Assembly (NCBI RefSeq): GCF_030272615.1
Contig: NC_081411.1
Location: forward strand, 37,978,640 to 38,042,639
Direction: 5' to 3'
DNA length: 64,000 bases
DNA from: Cryptomeria japonica
Lineage: Eukaryota > Streptophyta > Pinopsida > Cupressales > Cupressaceae
Of this stretch, positions 10,047-23,066 are shown piece after piece. Made by a program: the position numbers and the translations under genes. Each line of letters begins with the position of its first letter. Positions within the stretch are counted from its first letter, which is position 1. The notes below the pieces were generated by a model. That model searched no databases. It was not told where the DNA came from and saw only the letters and a program-made list of their open reading frames with translations.

Positions 10047-13000
10047 TCAATTGCTAGGGGCCATAAGGCCCATAGACTCTGAACACCATCTGAACTTCTC
10101 TGTGCTCACAGCCTTAATTAAAGCATCTGCAACATTCATCAAAGTTTCCACCTTAACCAGCTTCACGCAACCATCTTCGACCATATCTCTAACAAAATGA
10201 TACTGAACATCAATATGTTTGGTCTAGGCATGAAATGTCAGGTTCTTAGCTAGGCTAATTGCACTCTGACTGTCACAGTAAATTGTCACTGTACCTTGTT
10301 TTATTCCAATATCCGAACATAGTCTCTTAAGCCAAATGACCTCTTTACAAGCATGAGTAGCTGCCATATACTCTGCTTCAGTAGTGGATAAAGCAACCAC
10401 AGCTTGTCACTTACTCATCCAACTAATTGCACCACCAAACAAAGTAAACACATAAGCACTGGTGGATCTTCTGCTATCAATATCACCTGCCCAATCTGAA
10501 TCCACATAACCATGGATATCAAGGGAAGTCATGTTTCCAACTGAATTACCATGATAACACAAAGAATTCTCTGAAGTACCCTTCAAATATCTGAAGACTC
10601 TTTTGACTGCATCCCAATGAACTCTACCAGGATTAGACATATATCTAGAAAGTACTCCCACTGCTTGGGAAATGTCTGGTCTAGTACAGACCATAGCATA
10701 CATCAAGCTTCCAACTACACTCTGGTAAGGCACTCTGCTCATGTCTTCCATCTCCAATGGGGATGTAGGACAATCTGAAACAGATAGTTTTGTTCCAACT
10801 GTAAAAGGAACACTCAATGGTCTACAATTTTGCATGTTGAACCTCTGTAATACTGAATTCACATACTTACTCTGGCCTAGCCATAGCTTTTTGTTCACCC
10901 TATCTCTTCTAATTTCCATCCCAAGAATGTGCTTTGCTGCACCAAGATCTTTCATTTCAAATTTAGCAGCGAGCTGAGACTTCAGTTCTAAAATCATACC
11001 TTTCCCTTTACCAATGAATAACATATCATCAACATACAATGCAATGAATAAGAAATGATCACCATAAGATTTATAATAAACACAGTGATCTGATTTAGAA
11101 CGTTCAAATCCCAAACTCAACACATATGTATCAAATTTCTGGTACCACATCCTAGGACTTTGTTTGAGGCCATACAAAGATTTCTTCAATTTATAGACCA
11201 AATTACTTTTGCCTTCCACCACATAGTTCTCTGGCTGTGTCATATAAATATCTTCCTCCAAATCACCATGAAGGAAAGTAGTTTTCACATCCATTTGCTC
11301 AACCTCTAAATCATAAGCAGTAGCAATAGAAAGCAAAAATCTAATGGACGTCATTTTTGCAACAGGAGAAAATATCTCACCGTAATCAACACCCTCAACC
11401 TGAGAGTAGCCTTTTGCAACCAACCTTGCTTTATACTTCTCAATGCTTCCATCTGAACCAATCTTTTTCTTGAACACCCATTTACAACCAATAGGTTTTC
11501 GTCCTTCAGGCAATGGTACAAGATCCCATGTATCATTCTTTTTCAAAGCTGCCATTTCTTCCTCCATAGCAATCTTCCAGGATTCTGCATCATTCATACC
11601 TAATGCCTCTTCTACAGATTTCGGTTCATCCACACTAGTATTCAGAGCAAAAATACATCTCCAATCATCAGGTGAATACCTTTCAGGTGGTTGTCTATGT
11701 CTTGTAGACCTTTGAACAAGCTGAGTTGGAGGTTCTTCCTCCTCTTCTAAAGATTCAGAGCTAGACGAGCTCTCCTCAAATTCTTGCCTATCTAGGGGTC
11801 TTGATTCAACTCTTTCAGGTGTAGAAGGAAGTTGAATCACATCTTCTTTTTTATTCTGTTCTGGCTGCAATGTAACAGAAGGAGACTTAATTTCTCTAAA
11901 AATAACACTTCTACTGTGAATTACCTTTTGTGCAATAGGGTCCCAAAGCTTGTATCCTTTCACACCATAACTATACCCGATGAAGATACATTTCACAGCC
12001 CTGTTCTCCAACTTTGTTCGCTTCTCCTTTGGCACATGTGCATATGCCTCGCAACCAAAAACTCTAAGATGTCTCAATGAAGGCTTGTGACCTGACCATG
12101 CTTCCATAGGCATTTTATCAACAAGAGCTGATGTAGGAGACCTGTTAATCAGGTAGCAAGCAGTGGCAACAGCTTCAACCCAAAACTTTTGTTCAAGACC
12201 AGCACCACTCAACATACTCCTAGCCTTCTCCATCAGTGTCCTGTTCATTCTTTTTGCAACTCCATTCTGTTGTGGAGAATACGGAGTTGTCTTCTTCCTG
12301 TTAATTCCACAGTCTTTACAGAATCTATCAAAATCATTAGAGCAAAACTCATCGCCATTATCAGTTCTCAAACATTTTATTTTCTTTCCAGTCTGCAACT
12401 CAACCATTGCTTTAAATTCTTTAAAATGACTAAAAACTTCAGTTTTACTCTTTAGAAAATATACCCATGTCCTTCTACTAAAATCATCAATAAACGAAAC
12501 ATAATATGTGGATTTTCCAATCGAAGAGACATCTACTGGACCAAACACATCAGAATGGATAAGATCCAAAACACCACAAGTTTTATGAGAACTCGAGTAA
12601 AACTGAACGCGGTTTTGTTTTCTATAAACGCAATGCTCACAGAAATCAAAGTCAAGATTACAATCATTCAAACCTTCAACAAGGTTTTTATTTTTCAAGG
12701 TCCTTAGACCCTTTTCTCCAATGTGGCCAAGTCTCTAGTGCCATAACATAGTCTTCTCTGCAGGTAACTTTGCTTCAGACGAAAGAGCACCCTTAGGTAC
12801 CCAAAAACCATTTCCATCTACTAAAGGTGAAACCTTCAAATCTTCCAGTGAAGTATCCACAGATTTACTTTTTACAGAAGTGCTATTACACTCAACAGTG
12901 TATGCTTCAAGCTTATACAAAGTGCCAAACCTGACACCTCTAGCAACTACCATAGCACCCTTAATCATCTTACATCCTGTTTCAGAAAAGACTACTTGCA

Positions 13001-14082
13001 CACCTACATCTATTAGTTTGCTCACAGATAACAAGTTTCATTTTAATCCAGGGATATGCAACACACCATTAATCCTTTTTATTCTACCATCAGAAAACCT
13101 GATTCTAACTTTACCTTGACCAACAATGTCTAGAGGTGAATCATCACCCAAGTACACCTTACCTCCATTAAATCCTTCATATTCAGAAAACCAATTTCTA
13201 TTGGAAGTTGAAAAGATGCACCTGAGTCAATTAGCCAGGCATCATTACCTGCATGAGTCGCCAAAGCCGCAATAAATGCATCGCCATCTTCCTTGTCGGA
13301 CTCAGAATCAGAATCGAACTTTTTCTTTTTCTTCTTCTTTTCTTCTTTGCAGTCTTTACGGATGTCACCCGGTTTACCGCAATTCCAGCAAATGACTTTG
13401 GACTTTCCAGGAGATTTCGATCTCCCTTTGGATTTAGACTTGCCGTGCTTCTCATTCTTCTTGCCTTTCTCCTTGGGTCTTCCACGAATGGTTAGGGCTT
13501 CCTTTGAACTGATGGATACCTTCCTTCGCATCTCTTCACCGAGTAGGGCACCCACCACGTCTTCAGATTTTAAAACAACAGAAGTACTACCGATAGCCAT
13601 AACAAGAGAATCCCACGAATCAGGCAAAGAGCAAAGCAAGATCTGACATTTCTCCTCCTCGTCCATCTTAACACTGACGGATACTAATTGAGCCACCAAC
13701 ATATTGAATGCTTCCAGGTGGTCTGCAATTCATCCGCCCTCTTCCATCTTCAAGGAATACAATTTCTTAAGAAAATTTGATTTAATAAAGATTTCACTTG
13801 ATACATCTCACAAAGCTTAGTCCATAGCTTCTTTGCAGAGTTTTCTTCATGGACATTGATCAAAACAGAGTCTGCCAGGCACAGTCTGATTAGACCCTTG
13901 GCTTTTCGGTCCATAACATCATACTGAGCTGCCGCAGTAGGATCTGAGGGCCTTTGGACATTCGCATCAACAGCATCCCAAAGATCTCGATCTATTAGCA
14001 GATCTTCCATCTTCAACTTCCACATCTCAAAATTACTTCCATTAAATTTCTCCACCTCTATTCTCCCTGATGAACTCGCCAT
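10047..14082 (-). pseudogene. Copia C gag-pol polyprotein, few lesions
   Basis: Starts MASSSGRIEVEKFNGSNF at 14082, typical of copia gag. Frames change near 13750 and 13100, splitting gag and the protease from pol. A CCHC knuckle (CWNCGKPGDIRKDC, with Asp where a hydrophobic or polar residue is usual) is at about 13370, and protease IDSGAS follows near 13230. From 13034 one frame runs to 10047: integrase with GAG-pre-integrase motif, RT with VEQMDVKTTFLHGD and LYVDDMLFI, and RNase H with DSDWAGDIDSRRS. Stops in this frame are few: TAG at about 12733, TGA at 10404 (expected CGA), and TAG near 10230 (expected CAG). The 763-codon uninterrupted stretch makes this the least decayed pol in the window, but it is not intact. 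Confidence 0.9.
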
Positions 14083-14190
14083 CTGAATATTCCTACAACA
14101 AGATCAAAAAGTGTCTTCTGCACAAGCTCCCACTCAAATTTGGATTAGTTCAAAAAACCCAACTGCCCACAATTGAAACCAAAGGTGATT

Positions 14191-14204
14191 AGGCTCTGAT
14201 ACCA
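14191..14204 (-). other. Primer binding site of copia C (initiator Met tRNA)
   Basis: On the minus strand TGGTATCAGAGCCT lies two bases after the 5' LTR. This is the standard complement to the 3' end of initiator methionine tRNA used by copia elements. Confidence 0.92.
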
Positions 14205-14206
14205 CT

Positions 14207-15101
14207 TGTAAGGAAGTTAAGTAGCGGAAACAACTTCCTACACTAACCTTGAGAGGAGGGTAATGCAAAACTTTTTTTAGATCATTACAACAGTTACAGA
14301 AAATAGAAATAGATATAATAGCATTCATACCACAACACAGTGATTTACGTGGGGAAAACCCTTTCGGGAGAAAAACCCCACCCTCCAAAAGCAACTCAAT
14401 ATTTTATTTAGCAATCAAAAACAGATTACAACATACTTGCAGAGCAAGCTCTTCGCAGGAGTATAACCAATCAGAGATTCAGAGGCAACTCAATAGCCAT
14501 AAGACTCTTACACACAACCTCTATCTCTCACACCTCATAAATAGGAGATACAATACAAGAAACCGTCAAACGGTATTACAAAACCATGGGTTAAAACCAC
14601 CCAATAAGGTGTAGCCGACCTTATCTCCCTTCTAGATGCCCTATGACATGTTAAAGCACACATCAACATGTGTCGCTCCCTTTTACAGCTCATTTATGTA
14701 TCCGATACAAATTATTTTTCCTATTTCAGGAGTACAAACTTCCGGAGGCCATAACTTGAGAACCAGGTGTCCGATTGACGAACCGTTTGAAGCGCCGGAA
14801 ATCTCGCGAAGTGCTCTATCACCTCGTAACCCACTTTGCCAATTATGGCCAATTTTTAGGGTGTTTTGAAGCCTCTAAAGTCCGCAAAATTAAGTTTAAA
14901 TATTTTATTGCACCCCTCCAAGACGAAAACTTTAATATCTTCAAAACTAGCTGTGACCTTGTGACGCAACTTTACCGGAATGCTTATCTAGCCAACCAAA
15001 AGCTTCAAGGAGAGTTTCGTACCATTTCGTGCTCAAATGAAAACTTACTATAAATAGTAACCTCACATAAATGCAAGGTTGAGACACCATTTTTCCCAAC
15101 A
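14207..15101 (-). repeat. 5' LTR of copia C
   Basis: 895 bp. It begins TGTTGGGAAA (minus sense, at 15101), ends CCTTACA at 14207, and is followed by the PBS. This is the partner of 9097-9990. The TATA-like box is conserved at about 14536-14546 on the minus strand. Confidence 0.92.
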
Positions 15102-15126
15102 TTTCTGAGGTTTAATTACTGAGGAG

Positions 15127-18100
15127 ATGGAACCTAATTTGAATAGCCTTTTTAACGAGGACATGGGTAATTCCTCTAATCCTCCTAATGATGAAGAAGC
15201 TCTCCATGAGGTTTCTATAGAACAACTTTCGAAATTGGATAACCAATTTCATGATTTTCACCAATGGATGTCTCATGAGTATCCCGATAGTCAAGCTCTT
15301 CCTTTAATTGAGGGTCTAAAATGCATGCTTCAAAGTGATAAAAATGGAATTGATATCTTGCGTGGTATTGCACACATTGTGGATTCAAATGTGATGCCTA
15401 TGAAGAGTTGTGCTGAAACTTTAGGTTATACACAACCTCCTACACAAGTTAATCATTCTATTTCTTTGACAACTCCTATTGCTAGCATACCTACCTTTAC
15501 ATCAAACATAATGGCTACTTCTATACAAGACATTCTGCCTGTGATCACTAGTCATGGGGGCAATCCTCCCTCTTCAATTAATCCTCTTCCTTCATTCAAT
15601 CCGACTTCTTCATTCATTCCTTCAATGAGTGTTCCTATTACATCTTCACAAATGAACCTGACATAAGGGGGCAATTCATTTAACCATTCCATTCCTCCTT
15701 GTAGTGTTCCTCCTGTCCAATCATCTCCTATGACTAACTATCATAGTGTCCCACCACCTTACTCTTTACCTTCTTTCAATAACATAACACCTCCATCTCA
15801 ATCTAACACATCTAATATGAATTCTTCGACTGAAGCGACCATTAACAATCTTGCACAAACTGTCTCTTCTTTACAATAACAAATTGCCTCTATGAATCAA
15901 TCTAAGTTTAGTGTGCCCACATTTGATGTTGCAAGCCCACTTTCTCTTGACATTGTTCGAGCTATCCCTCCTAAACATGTTGAAATCCCACATTTAGAGC
16001 TTTATAATGGTAAAGGAGATCCTCTAACACATGTTAAGACTTTTCAAACAATTTGTACTGATTTTGCTAATGACCAAAGGTTGCTTGCAAAACTGTTTAC
16101 TAGAACATTAAGAGACAAAGCCCTACAATGGTATTGCTCGTTGCCTTCTTATTCTATTACTTCCTTCGAACAACTTGCAAATGCTTTCATTCAACAATTT
16201 CAAAACAATATAAGTCCTAAAGTTACTTTGATTGATTTAATGCATTGTAAACAAGGTGTTAAAGAAAAAGTGACTGATTTCATTGGTAGATATAAGCATT
16301 TGTATGCTCAAATTTCTTTTCCAGTGCCTGACAATGATATTCAAAGAATCTTTATTTCTAATTTACAAAAAGATATTCGAGACAAACTTCTGTTTTCTGA
16401 GTTTACTTCTTTCCAACAGTTGTGTGCAACTCTTCACAATTATCAACTGACTGTGAATCAAATGGAACAATCACATCCTATGGCTCCGAGTGATAAGGGT
16501 GATAGCAGTCAACAACCATTTGGGAAGTTTAAACCGAACAGAGATTCCATCAAATTCAATGAAAACATCATCAACAACAATGTGAATGCAGCATCAGGTG
16601 TGCCTCCTATTTCTAAATTTTTCAAGAAAGAAAGAAAGTATACTCCTTTGAATGAATCATTGCATAGTATTATGAATAAGTTATTGGAACAAAATGTGCT
16701 TACTCTTCCTCCTATAAGGCAAATTGATCTTGCAAAGATAAATTCACCTTATTTTGATAACAAAGCTTTTTGTCAATTTCATCGTCAGCCTGGGCATGAT
16801 ACTGAAAAATGTTTTTCTTTAAAGGGTAAAATTCAAGATTTGATTGATAATAATACTCTCTCTATTTCTGGAGTGAATGATAAAGGCAATACATTTGTAG
16901 CTCCTCCTAACCAAAATCTTCAGATTTTTACTGATCCATTACCTTCTCATACCTCTAATGCGATTGAGGCTAATGATTCCTCTCTCTCATTTGATGGTCT
17001 TGTGTCTATGACTTCGAATGTGATTAACTTTGTAGAGCAGCAAGAAAACCCTAAAGAACCTTCCATCACATTTGATTCTAGTGAAACTATCAGGGCACCT
17101 GATGGTCCTTTATACATAGTTGCAAAAGTCAAGAATACACCTTGCCGTGGAGTGCTTATTGATCCTTCGTGCATGGTTAATGTTATTACTGAAGAATTTC
17201 TTTTTACTTTGCGATTGAATCAAGTGATCTATGACAAAACATATGTGATTGTGAAATTATTTGATGCATTTTCCTCTCCTGCAATTGGTTCTGTTACATT
17301 ACCTATTGAGGTCCATAACAAATCCCTGGATGTGAGCTTTGCTATTATTCCTTCATCCGAACAATTTCGTGTGAAGCTTGGCTATCCTTGGCTATCTTCC
17401 ATGAGAGCTACTGCTTCTCCTATTCATAAGTGTTTAAAATTTCTCCATAATGGTGAAGTTGTTACTGTCAATCATAGTCTCTTTAAACCAGCTGAAAGAA
17501 CCTCTAGTGTTCCTATTGATTACTTTTTGCCTAAACAATTCCAATCTCTTCCTCCGCGAAGTGATCATCTTTTCAAATCCTATCAAAAGTGGAAAACAGA
17601 TATGATCCTATCTTTAAGTGAACCTAGAACACCCAAACTTGATATTCCTATCATTCTTGAGAAGGAAGTTCTTCCTTTGAAAGATAAAACTAATGTTTTT
17701 CCTCAAGAAGATTCCCAACCCATCCCTATGGATGTGACTATGTCTATGCCTAATAAACCTTCTAAAAGTAGACCTATACCTCCTCGTCATGATGGACTTG
17801 GTCTTCTTCCTAAACCAAAAATTCTGGAGCAGTTCCTCCTCCTTCCTTTTATAGAGAAAAGAGACCTTCTTCTTCTCCTATTATCCAGCCTAAGAGACCA
17901 CAACATAAACACCCAAGTGATAGGGATGAGAACATTCCTCCTCCTCAATCTTCTCCACTTCCTACTAAGACTAGATGAAATCATTCTACATGTGAACATC
18001 GACGAAAGCGTCGTCTTAGGGCTCAAGCAGCTGCTTCTCAAACTTTGCAATCTCCAAAAACACTTCAACAAGCATTATTCCATTTTCTCCAAAATCTCCT

Positions 18101-18406
18101 AAACATAAGATGCATGATGGTCTTGATCCTGTGCGAGTTAAAGACCCTATTTTTATAAATCTTGATGATGATATAGATGAAAATGCTATTCATGATGAAC
18201 ATGCTACTCCTCTTGCTTCTGATAGTGAATATGAACTTGTTGATATTGATAAAAATTTATCTAACGAATTTTCTAAAGCACTTATCCTAGCTCCTAGACA
18301 AGAACAACATGGCTTGGAACATGAACATAGCCCTTATTTGGATCTTGTGATAGCTCCATCTGCTGTGTTGGATGTTCCTCCTCTAGCATGTTCCCTGCCT
18401 TCCTGA
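15127..18406 (+). pseudogene. Element A gag with vestigial protease-like tail
   Basis: Structural protein of a gypsy-type retrotransposon. One frame runs from the ATG at 15127 to 18102, with TAA stops at 15664 and near 15877. The retrotransposon gag domain (PF03732 type) is at about 15980-16480, with LELYNGKGDPLTHV and ALQWYCSLP followed by FIGRYKHLY. A His/Cys region (CQFHRQPGHDTEKC) near 16765-16810 replaces a standard CCHC knuckle. A retropepsin-like fold is suggested at 17140-17420, but the expected D-S/T-G reads DPS (VLIDPSCMVNVI), so it is probably inactive. A frameshift near 17810-18100 leads into an acidic tail ending at 18406. No RT or integrase follows. Roughly 1000 codons in total. 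Confidence 0.85.
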
Positions 18407-19256
18407 AACATTGATCAGCAAGATCGGGGGGTAGATGACGTGCTAGACTAGTTTCATTAGCATAGCAGACTCTCTCCTCCTCTCTTTCGTTACTTCTTCT
18501 ATGTGTTATTCTCATTCTTCTATTTGTTGTCCTTAGTGTTGTCTACTTGAGGATGATGCAAAGCATTGAGATCTCTTTTGGTCTCTCTCATGTTGACTCA
18601 AAAGACACATGTGTTCCCTTCTTCTAGGTGACCTTCCTTGATTGGGGAATGAACAACAATTATGCATACATACATATGATATATATACATGACTTATCAT
18701 ACAACATACTGACCCCGAGGAAAGTGAAGTCACCTTGTGCTTTGTGTTTTGTGTCTATTATCCTTGGGTTTATCTCACACTTGGGGGCTAAATCTTTGTG
18801 ATAACGTGCTCCTTTCCTTTCTCATTTCTTATGTGTATCACTATGTTAAAACAATCACCCCCGTTGAGGCGTGTGCGATCGCTTTAACGTAGGGGGGCAT
18901 ACACCCTGTCTATCCCTTCAGGATACTTGAAAATTTCCTGGCCTTGCCTTGAAAATTTTTGGTATTTCTTACACCTTGTCTATCCCTTTAGGATACTTGA
19001 AAATTTCCTGGCCTTGCCTTGAAAACTTTTGGTATTTCTTTTGCATGACTCATAGTGAGGGAACCTTACTACTGACAGTCATGGTTCTCCCTCGTGATCT
19101 TCCCTTTTACTTTTTCAATCGAAGTCGTAAGATCCTTAGTCCACTAGGGGCTTGGTGTGTCTTGCCTCCTTGACGTGGTGAAAGTTTTTCAATGTTGTTT
19201 CCTTGTACTTTACCGGAAGTATGAGCATACATACTCCCGCTAAAGTGGGGGCTAAA
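18407..19256 (+). other. Element A 3' untranslated region and polypurine tract
   Basis: 850 bp without a supported gene. It contains a perfect-length 70-bp tandem duplication, 18901-18970 and 18971-19040, each beginning ACACC-TGTCTATCCC and ending GGTATTTCTT. The polypurine tract AAAGTGGGGGCTAAA (19242-19256) abuts the right LTR. The matching text CACTTGGGGGCTAAA at about 18779-18793 is a second copy of that tract upstream. Confidence 0.8.
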
Positions 19257-20447
19257 TGTAGCGTCCTAAAATTGTGACACTTGCAATTTCAACTGCATTT
19301 CGGTCTTCACGATGGTGACGCAACACGCAACCTGAATAGAGACCCCGAAACCTGTTTTTGACATCAAAAACTGCATTTTCTAGCACCCTGGCCTAAACCT
19401 CCTTTGCACCCTGCTATCTCGGGAGGTGGGACCAGAGCGCCCAGTGCCCTGGTCCCTGGGCCTATTTTGGGCCCGGTCTCCTATGGGGTCTCAGGTCTTT
19501 TTGTTTGCAATTTGGAAATTAACTTCCCTGGTCGGCCTAAGGTCGGGAAAATCAGTCTTTTAACCCTAATTGGCAAGTATATAAACTACATTTTCCTCTC
19601 TCATTTGGGGAGACACATACATGACGGTACAAGCGTGGAAACTATACTCAAGCATTCAAACATTCAAGCATTCCTTCTAAGTCTCCATTCAAGGCTAAGT
19701 GTTGCATTCAAGACAAGGATTCAACCATTGAAGAGGAGATCACTTACTACATGCTACAACATACAACAAACAACAACATCTATACCTTCACACATAAGGA
19801 TACAAACATCCTTACAACAAGGTATTAGTACTTGTTTTACATTGCAGACATTTACATTTACAACATTTCTCATTTCTTGGTTAATTCCAAAACCGGGGTT
19901 TGACCTAAAGGCAAACCCCTAATCCCTAACCCCCCAATCGTCTTCGCTTTTCTGTGTGTAGGTTGCAGGTACGCGGCTGAAATTGAAGATCTGAAATCCT
20001 TGTGCAGAGACGAACAGATCCCCCTTCGTTTCGTGGATTTTTCGGAGGACCATGGTGCCGGGTGCCATCGTCCCGACAACTTTTGCTCAAATTTGCAGGA
20101 CAGCACCGTATCGACATTTTACTGCTAATTCCAGGTCGGCAGCTTCATACTATATCCCTATCTCAGTTTATAAGCGAATCTTTGTCACTTTCTATGCATT
20201 CCTAGCTTAATTCTTCTATCAACATTCTTTACAAAAGAGGGTAGCCTTGCTTTCTTAACCCTTGAAACACATTTAGCATCCAATCTTGCCTTGTGTGGGA
20301 TTGGATCTTGTGGGTTTCAACCCCTCTTTTGAATGTAAAGTCTCTCCCCTAAGTGAAAACCATCAACCCTAGCAACCTCCCTTCTCTCTCCTTGGAGTTG
20401 GAAGAGGGGAGAGCAACTAGGGTTCGATCGTGATTTTTCGCTTTACA
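19257..20447 (+). repeat. 3' LTR of element A
   Basis: 1191 bp. It begins TGTAGCGTCC after the polypurine tract and ends CTTTACA, followed by the target duplication CATAT. It holds a single copy of the 31-bp U3 unit and three CAAGCATT-type units (one with an A for G change). It differs from the left LTR at scattered sites, about two per 100 bp by eye. Confidence 0.93.
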
Positions 20448-21290
20448 CATATACCAGTTCAAATGGTGACATTCCTATGGCTCGTTTCGGTGAAGTTTGA
20501 TCCACCCATAATGCTTCATGTAGCTTCTTATGCCAATCCCTTAAATTTTCACTAAGCAACTTCCTCATGATGTTAATCAAGTTCTTGTTACTTGATTCTG
20601 CCGAACAATTACCCTACGGATAATAATCAGAAGCGTGTGCCAAATAAATTCCATGATCATAGCAAAATAAGATCAACTTGGATGAAGAGAAATTTGATGC
20701 ATTATCTGTGACTATTTTTTGAGGGACTCCAAACCTGACAAGGATATTCTCTTTTAGGAATGTACACACAATTTTTGAGGTAGTTTTCTTTACAAGAATA
20801 GCTTCCACCCACTTAGTGAAATAATCTATTGCTATTAATATGTGAGTGTACCCCACACTCGAAATGGGGTTCAAAGGACCAATAAAATCTAGCCCCTATT
20901 GCTTAAACGGTTCTTCAATTACCACGGGCCTCAATGGCAAAGTGACCAACTGGGGTTTACCTATGAACAACTTGCATTTCTCACACCTCGCCACCCAGGT
21001 GTATGCATCCTAGAACATTCTCGGCCAATAATAATAGTTTCTCAGGATTTTGTATGCAGTAACCATAGAGGAAAAGTGGCCCTCGCATGCTTCATTATGG
21101 AAAGTTTTCAATAAAGCTTCTTGGTGTGGTTCATCCACACATCAGAGGAAAATGCCATCTAAACCCTTCTTGTACAATATGTTATTTGAGATATTATACT
21201 TTGCAGCTTTCCACCTTAAATTCCTTTTTTCCCTAGGAGAAAGATGATCTGGACAGTCTCCATACGTAAGATAATATGCCACATTGGTGA
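20448..21290 (-). pseudogene. Element B integrase, zinc finger and catalytic core
   Basis: Downstream of RNase H, the zinc-binding HHCC pattern is readable (HNEACEGHFSS then CEKCK) at about 20970-21120. The catalytic core follows with IDYFTKWVEA, VTDNASNF and AESSNK, the D-D-E positions of gypsy integrases. Stops interrupt it: TAG before GLDFIG where Trp is expected, and TAG after ASDYYP where Gln is expected. It ends in SPFELVY at 20448, exactly at the A insertion; the remainder is at 6154-6586. Confidence 0.88.
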
Positions 21291-21930
21291 ACCAAGAATC
21301 CTAATGATCAACGAACAGAGTTAAAGGTAAATTGTCCTCCTCTTTGGACTCATTCTCCACCATCAATCTACAAAGGCCTTTTCCTCTAGCCAGTTTAGTG
21401 GGCTTGATATCTAGATTAAATTCTTGTATCTTGGAGACCCAAGATTCTCTATTGTTAATGCCAACATCTTGTTGAGTTAAAACAACCTTTACTACAGAAT
21501 TGGGAACAAAAACAATTGCATGTGAGTGGAGTATATAATACCTAAACTACTTCATGGCTTTTACCACCACATAAGCCTACTTCTCTATTTGTGAGTACTT
21601 CAACTCATGTTTCTTCAGGGGAATACTCATAAAGGAAATTAGCACCTCCTCATTATCTTTAGCTTTTTGTACCAAAATCCCAGACATAGTATGTTCTGAC
21701 GCATAGCAATAAATAATAAAGTCCTTATTAAAATCTAGGTTTACCAGGGTAGGTGCATGTGTAATTGCCTTCTTAATCTCTTCAAAAGCTATTCTGCCAG
21801 CTTCATTCCACTTAAAGGCTACTTTTTCACTCATCATATTCACAATGTACTTGGTAGTTTCAATAAAGTCAGGAATAAAACGTCTTAAGAAGTTCACTTG
21901 TCCAAAGAAGGACCTCACTCCATTTCTATT
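21291..21930 (-). pseudogene. Element B native RNase H domain
   Basis: Follows RT in the usual gypsy position. The frame 21577-21918 shows DFNKDFIIYCYASEHTMSG and KKHELKYSQIEK. In relatives the first catalytic residue of this domain is Asp in a Y-x-D-A-S type motif; here the reading is CYAS, so the Asp is absent. Absence of this Asp is often seen where a second RNase H has been gained. A stop follows IEK where KQAY is expected. Confidence 0.75.
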
Positions 21931-22829
21931 CGAGGGAGACTAAGCTATTGTATCACCTTTACCCTTTGTGGTTCGACTTTTACTCCTTCCTATGAAATGA
22001 TATGTCCCAGAAGGTTTCCTTCCGTGATACCAAAAACATATTTTTTAGGGTTTAAGGATACCCCATGCTCTCTACATCTCACTAGAACCTTTCTCAAATC
22101 CCGCACATGATGCTTCCTTTTTTTGGAGAATATAGTTAAATCATCTAAATACACCACAATAATCTTATCCCTCAAATGTCCAAAGGAAAGATCCATCGCT
22201 CTTTGAAAAGTTGCTCTTGCATTAATCAACCCGAAAGGCATCTTGTTATAAGCAAAGGTACCCCAGGGAGTTATAAAGGTTGTCTTGTGTTGATCCTGCT
22301 CCACAACACTAATCTGATTATACCCAGAGAAACAACCCAACATAGACATCATCTCTGACCTGGAAACAGTTTGTAAAATATGATCCATCGCAGGCAGGGG
22401 ATAATTATCTTTCAGACTTGCTTGATTTAAGTTTCTAACATCAACACAGATTCATATCTCACCGTTTTTCTTCCGAACATGAACTATGTTTGCAATCCAG
22501 GTAGAATGGTGTAGAGGATAAATAATTCGGGCCTTCAACATCTTGTCAACCTCATGAAAAATCTCTTCTGCTACCTTAGGATTAAAATTTCTTAACTTCT
22601 ATCAGAATGGGTTAACCCCTGGTTTCAAAGGGATTTGATGTTGAAACTTACCATCCCTAAATTTTTTCAAATCATTATAACTCCATGCAAAAACATCTTT
22701 AAACTCAACCAACAAATCAATGAACTTCTTTCTTTCTGCCTCAGAACAACATTTTCCCAAATTAACAAATTTAGGGTACTCATTGATACCAATGTTAATT
22801 TGCTCATACTCTCCGGAGCTTTGAACCAT
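21931..22829 (-). pseudogene. Element B reverse transcriptase
   Basis: RT of the gypsy type: N-terminal region FKDVFAWSYNDL and QHQIPLKPGVNPF (about 22605-22710), palm motif FGLINARATFQRAM and the catalytic YLDD near 22140-22151 (IIVVYLDDLTIFSK). Stops after NPF and in GEI-stop-ICVDVRN (TGA in place of CGA) break it. It continues in frame with the upstream RNase H-like domain, so both were once in one polyprotein. Confidence 0.88.
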
Positions 22830-23066
22830 TGGAGCTTCCTTATCTCTTTGCTTAACATATCCATCTTTCCTGTTGAAGAGGCATTCAAAAGAAACTAAAC
22901 CCTTTGGAATTTTATTTCCTTTTAACTACAACATCCCATCATGTAATTCTTCTAGCATATCGGGAGAAAACTCTTTACAACTCATCTCTGATCCCTCATA
23001 AAACAAGGATGTAAAAATATCAGCACATTGTAGAAAGTTATGAATCTGTTTATCATTTTCAAAAAC

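Larger units (their letters stand above)
9097..15101 (-). mobile_element. Ty1/copia element C, complete, nested in element A
   Basis: Minus-strand copia element with two LTRs of about 895 bp, initiator-Met PBS, gag-pol and a polypurine tract. Flanks are TTTCC (9092-9096) and TTTCT (15102-15106), a target duplication with one later mutation. Gag and pol match element F at 52912-58721 domain for domain, so the two belong to one family (Tork/Tnt1-like by gag style, tentative). Their LTRs share only short stretches such as GGTGTCTCAACCTTG near the start. Confidence 0.92.
6587..20447 (+). mobile_element. Gag-only gypsy-type LTR retrotransposon A with nested copia C
   Basis: Complete element: LTRs at both ends (TGTAGC...TTTACA), 5-bp target duplication CATAT at 6582-6586 and 20448-20452, PBS-like sequence after the left LTR and a polypurine tract before the right one. 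Without the nested copia C it is about 7.86 kb. The only coding region is gag with a vestigial protease-like end. There is no reverse transcriptase, RNase H or integrase anywhere between the LTRs. This matches the TR-GAG class of non-autonomous elements, which must borrow enzymes from a relative. Confidence 0.93.
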
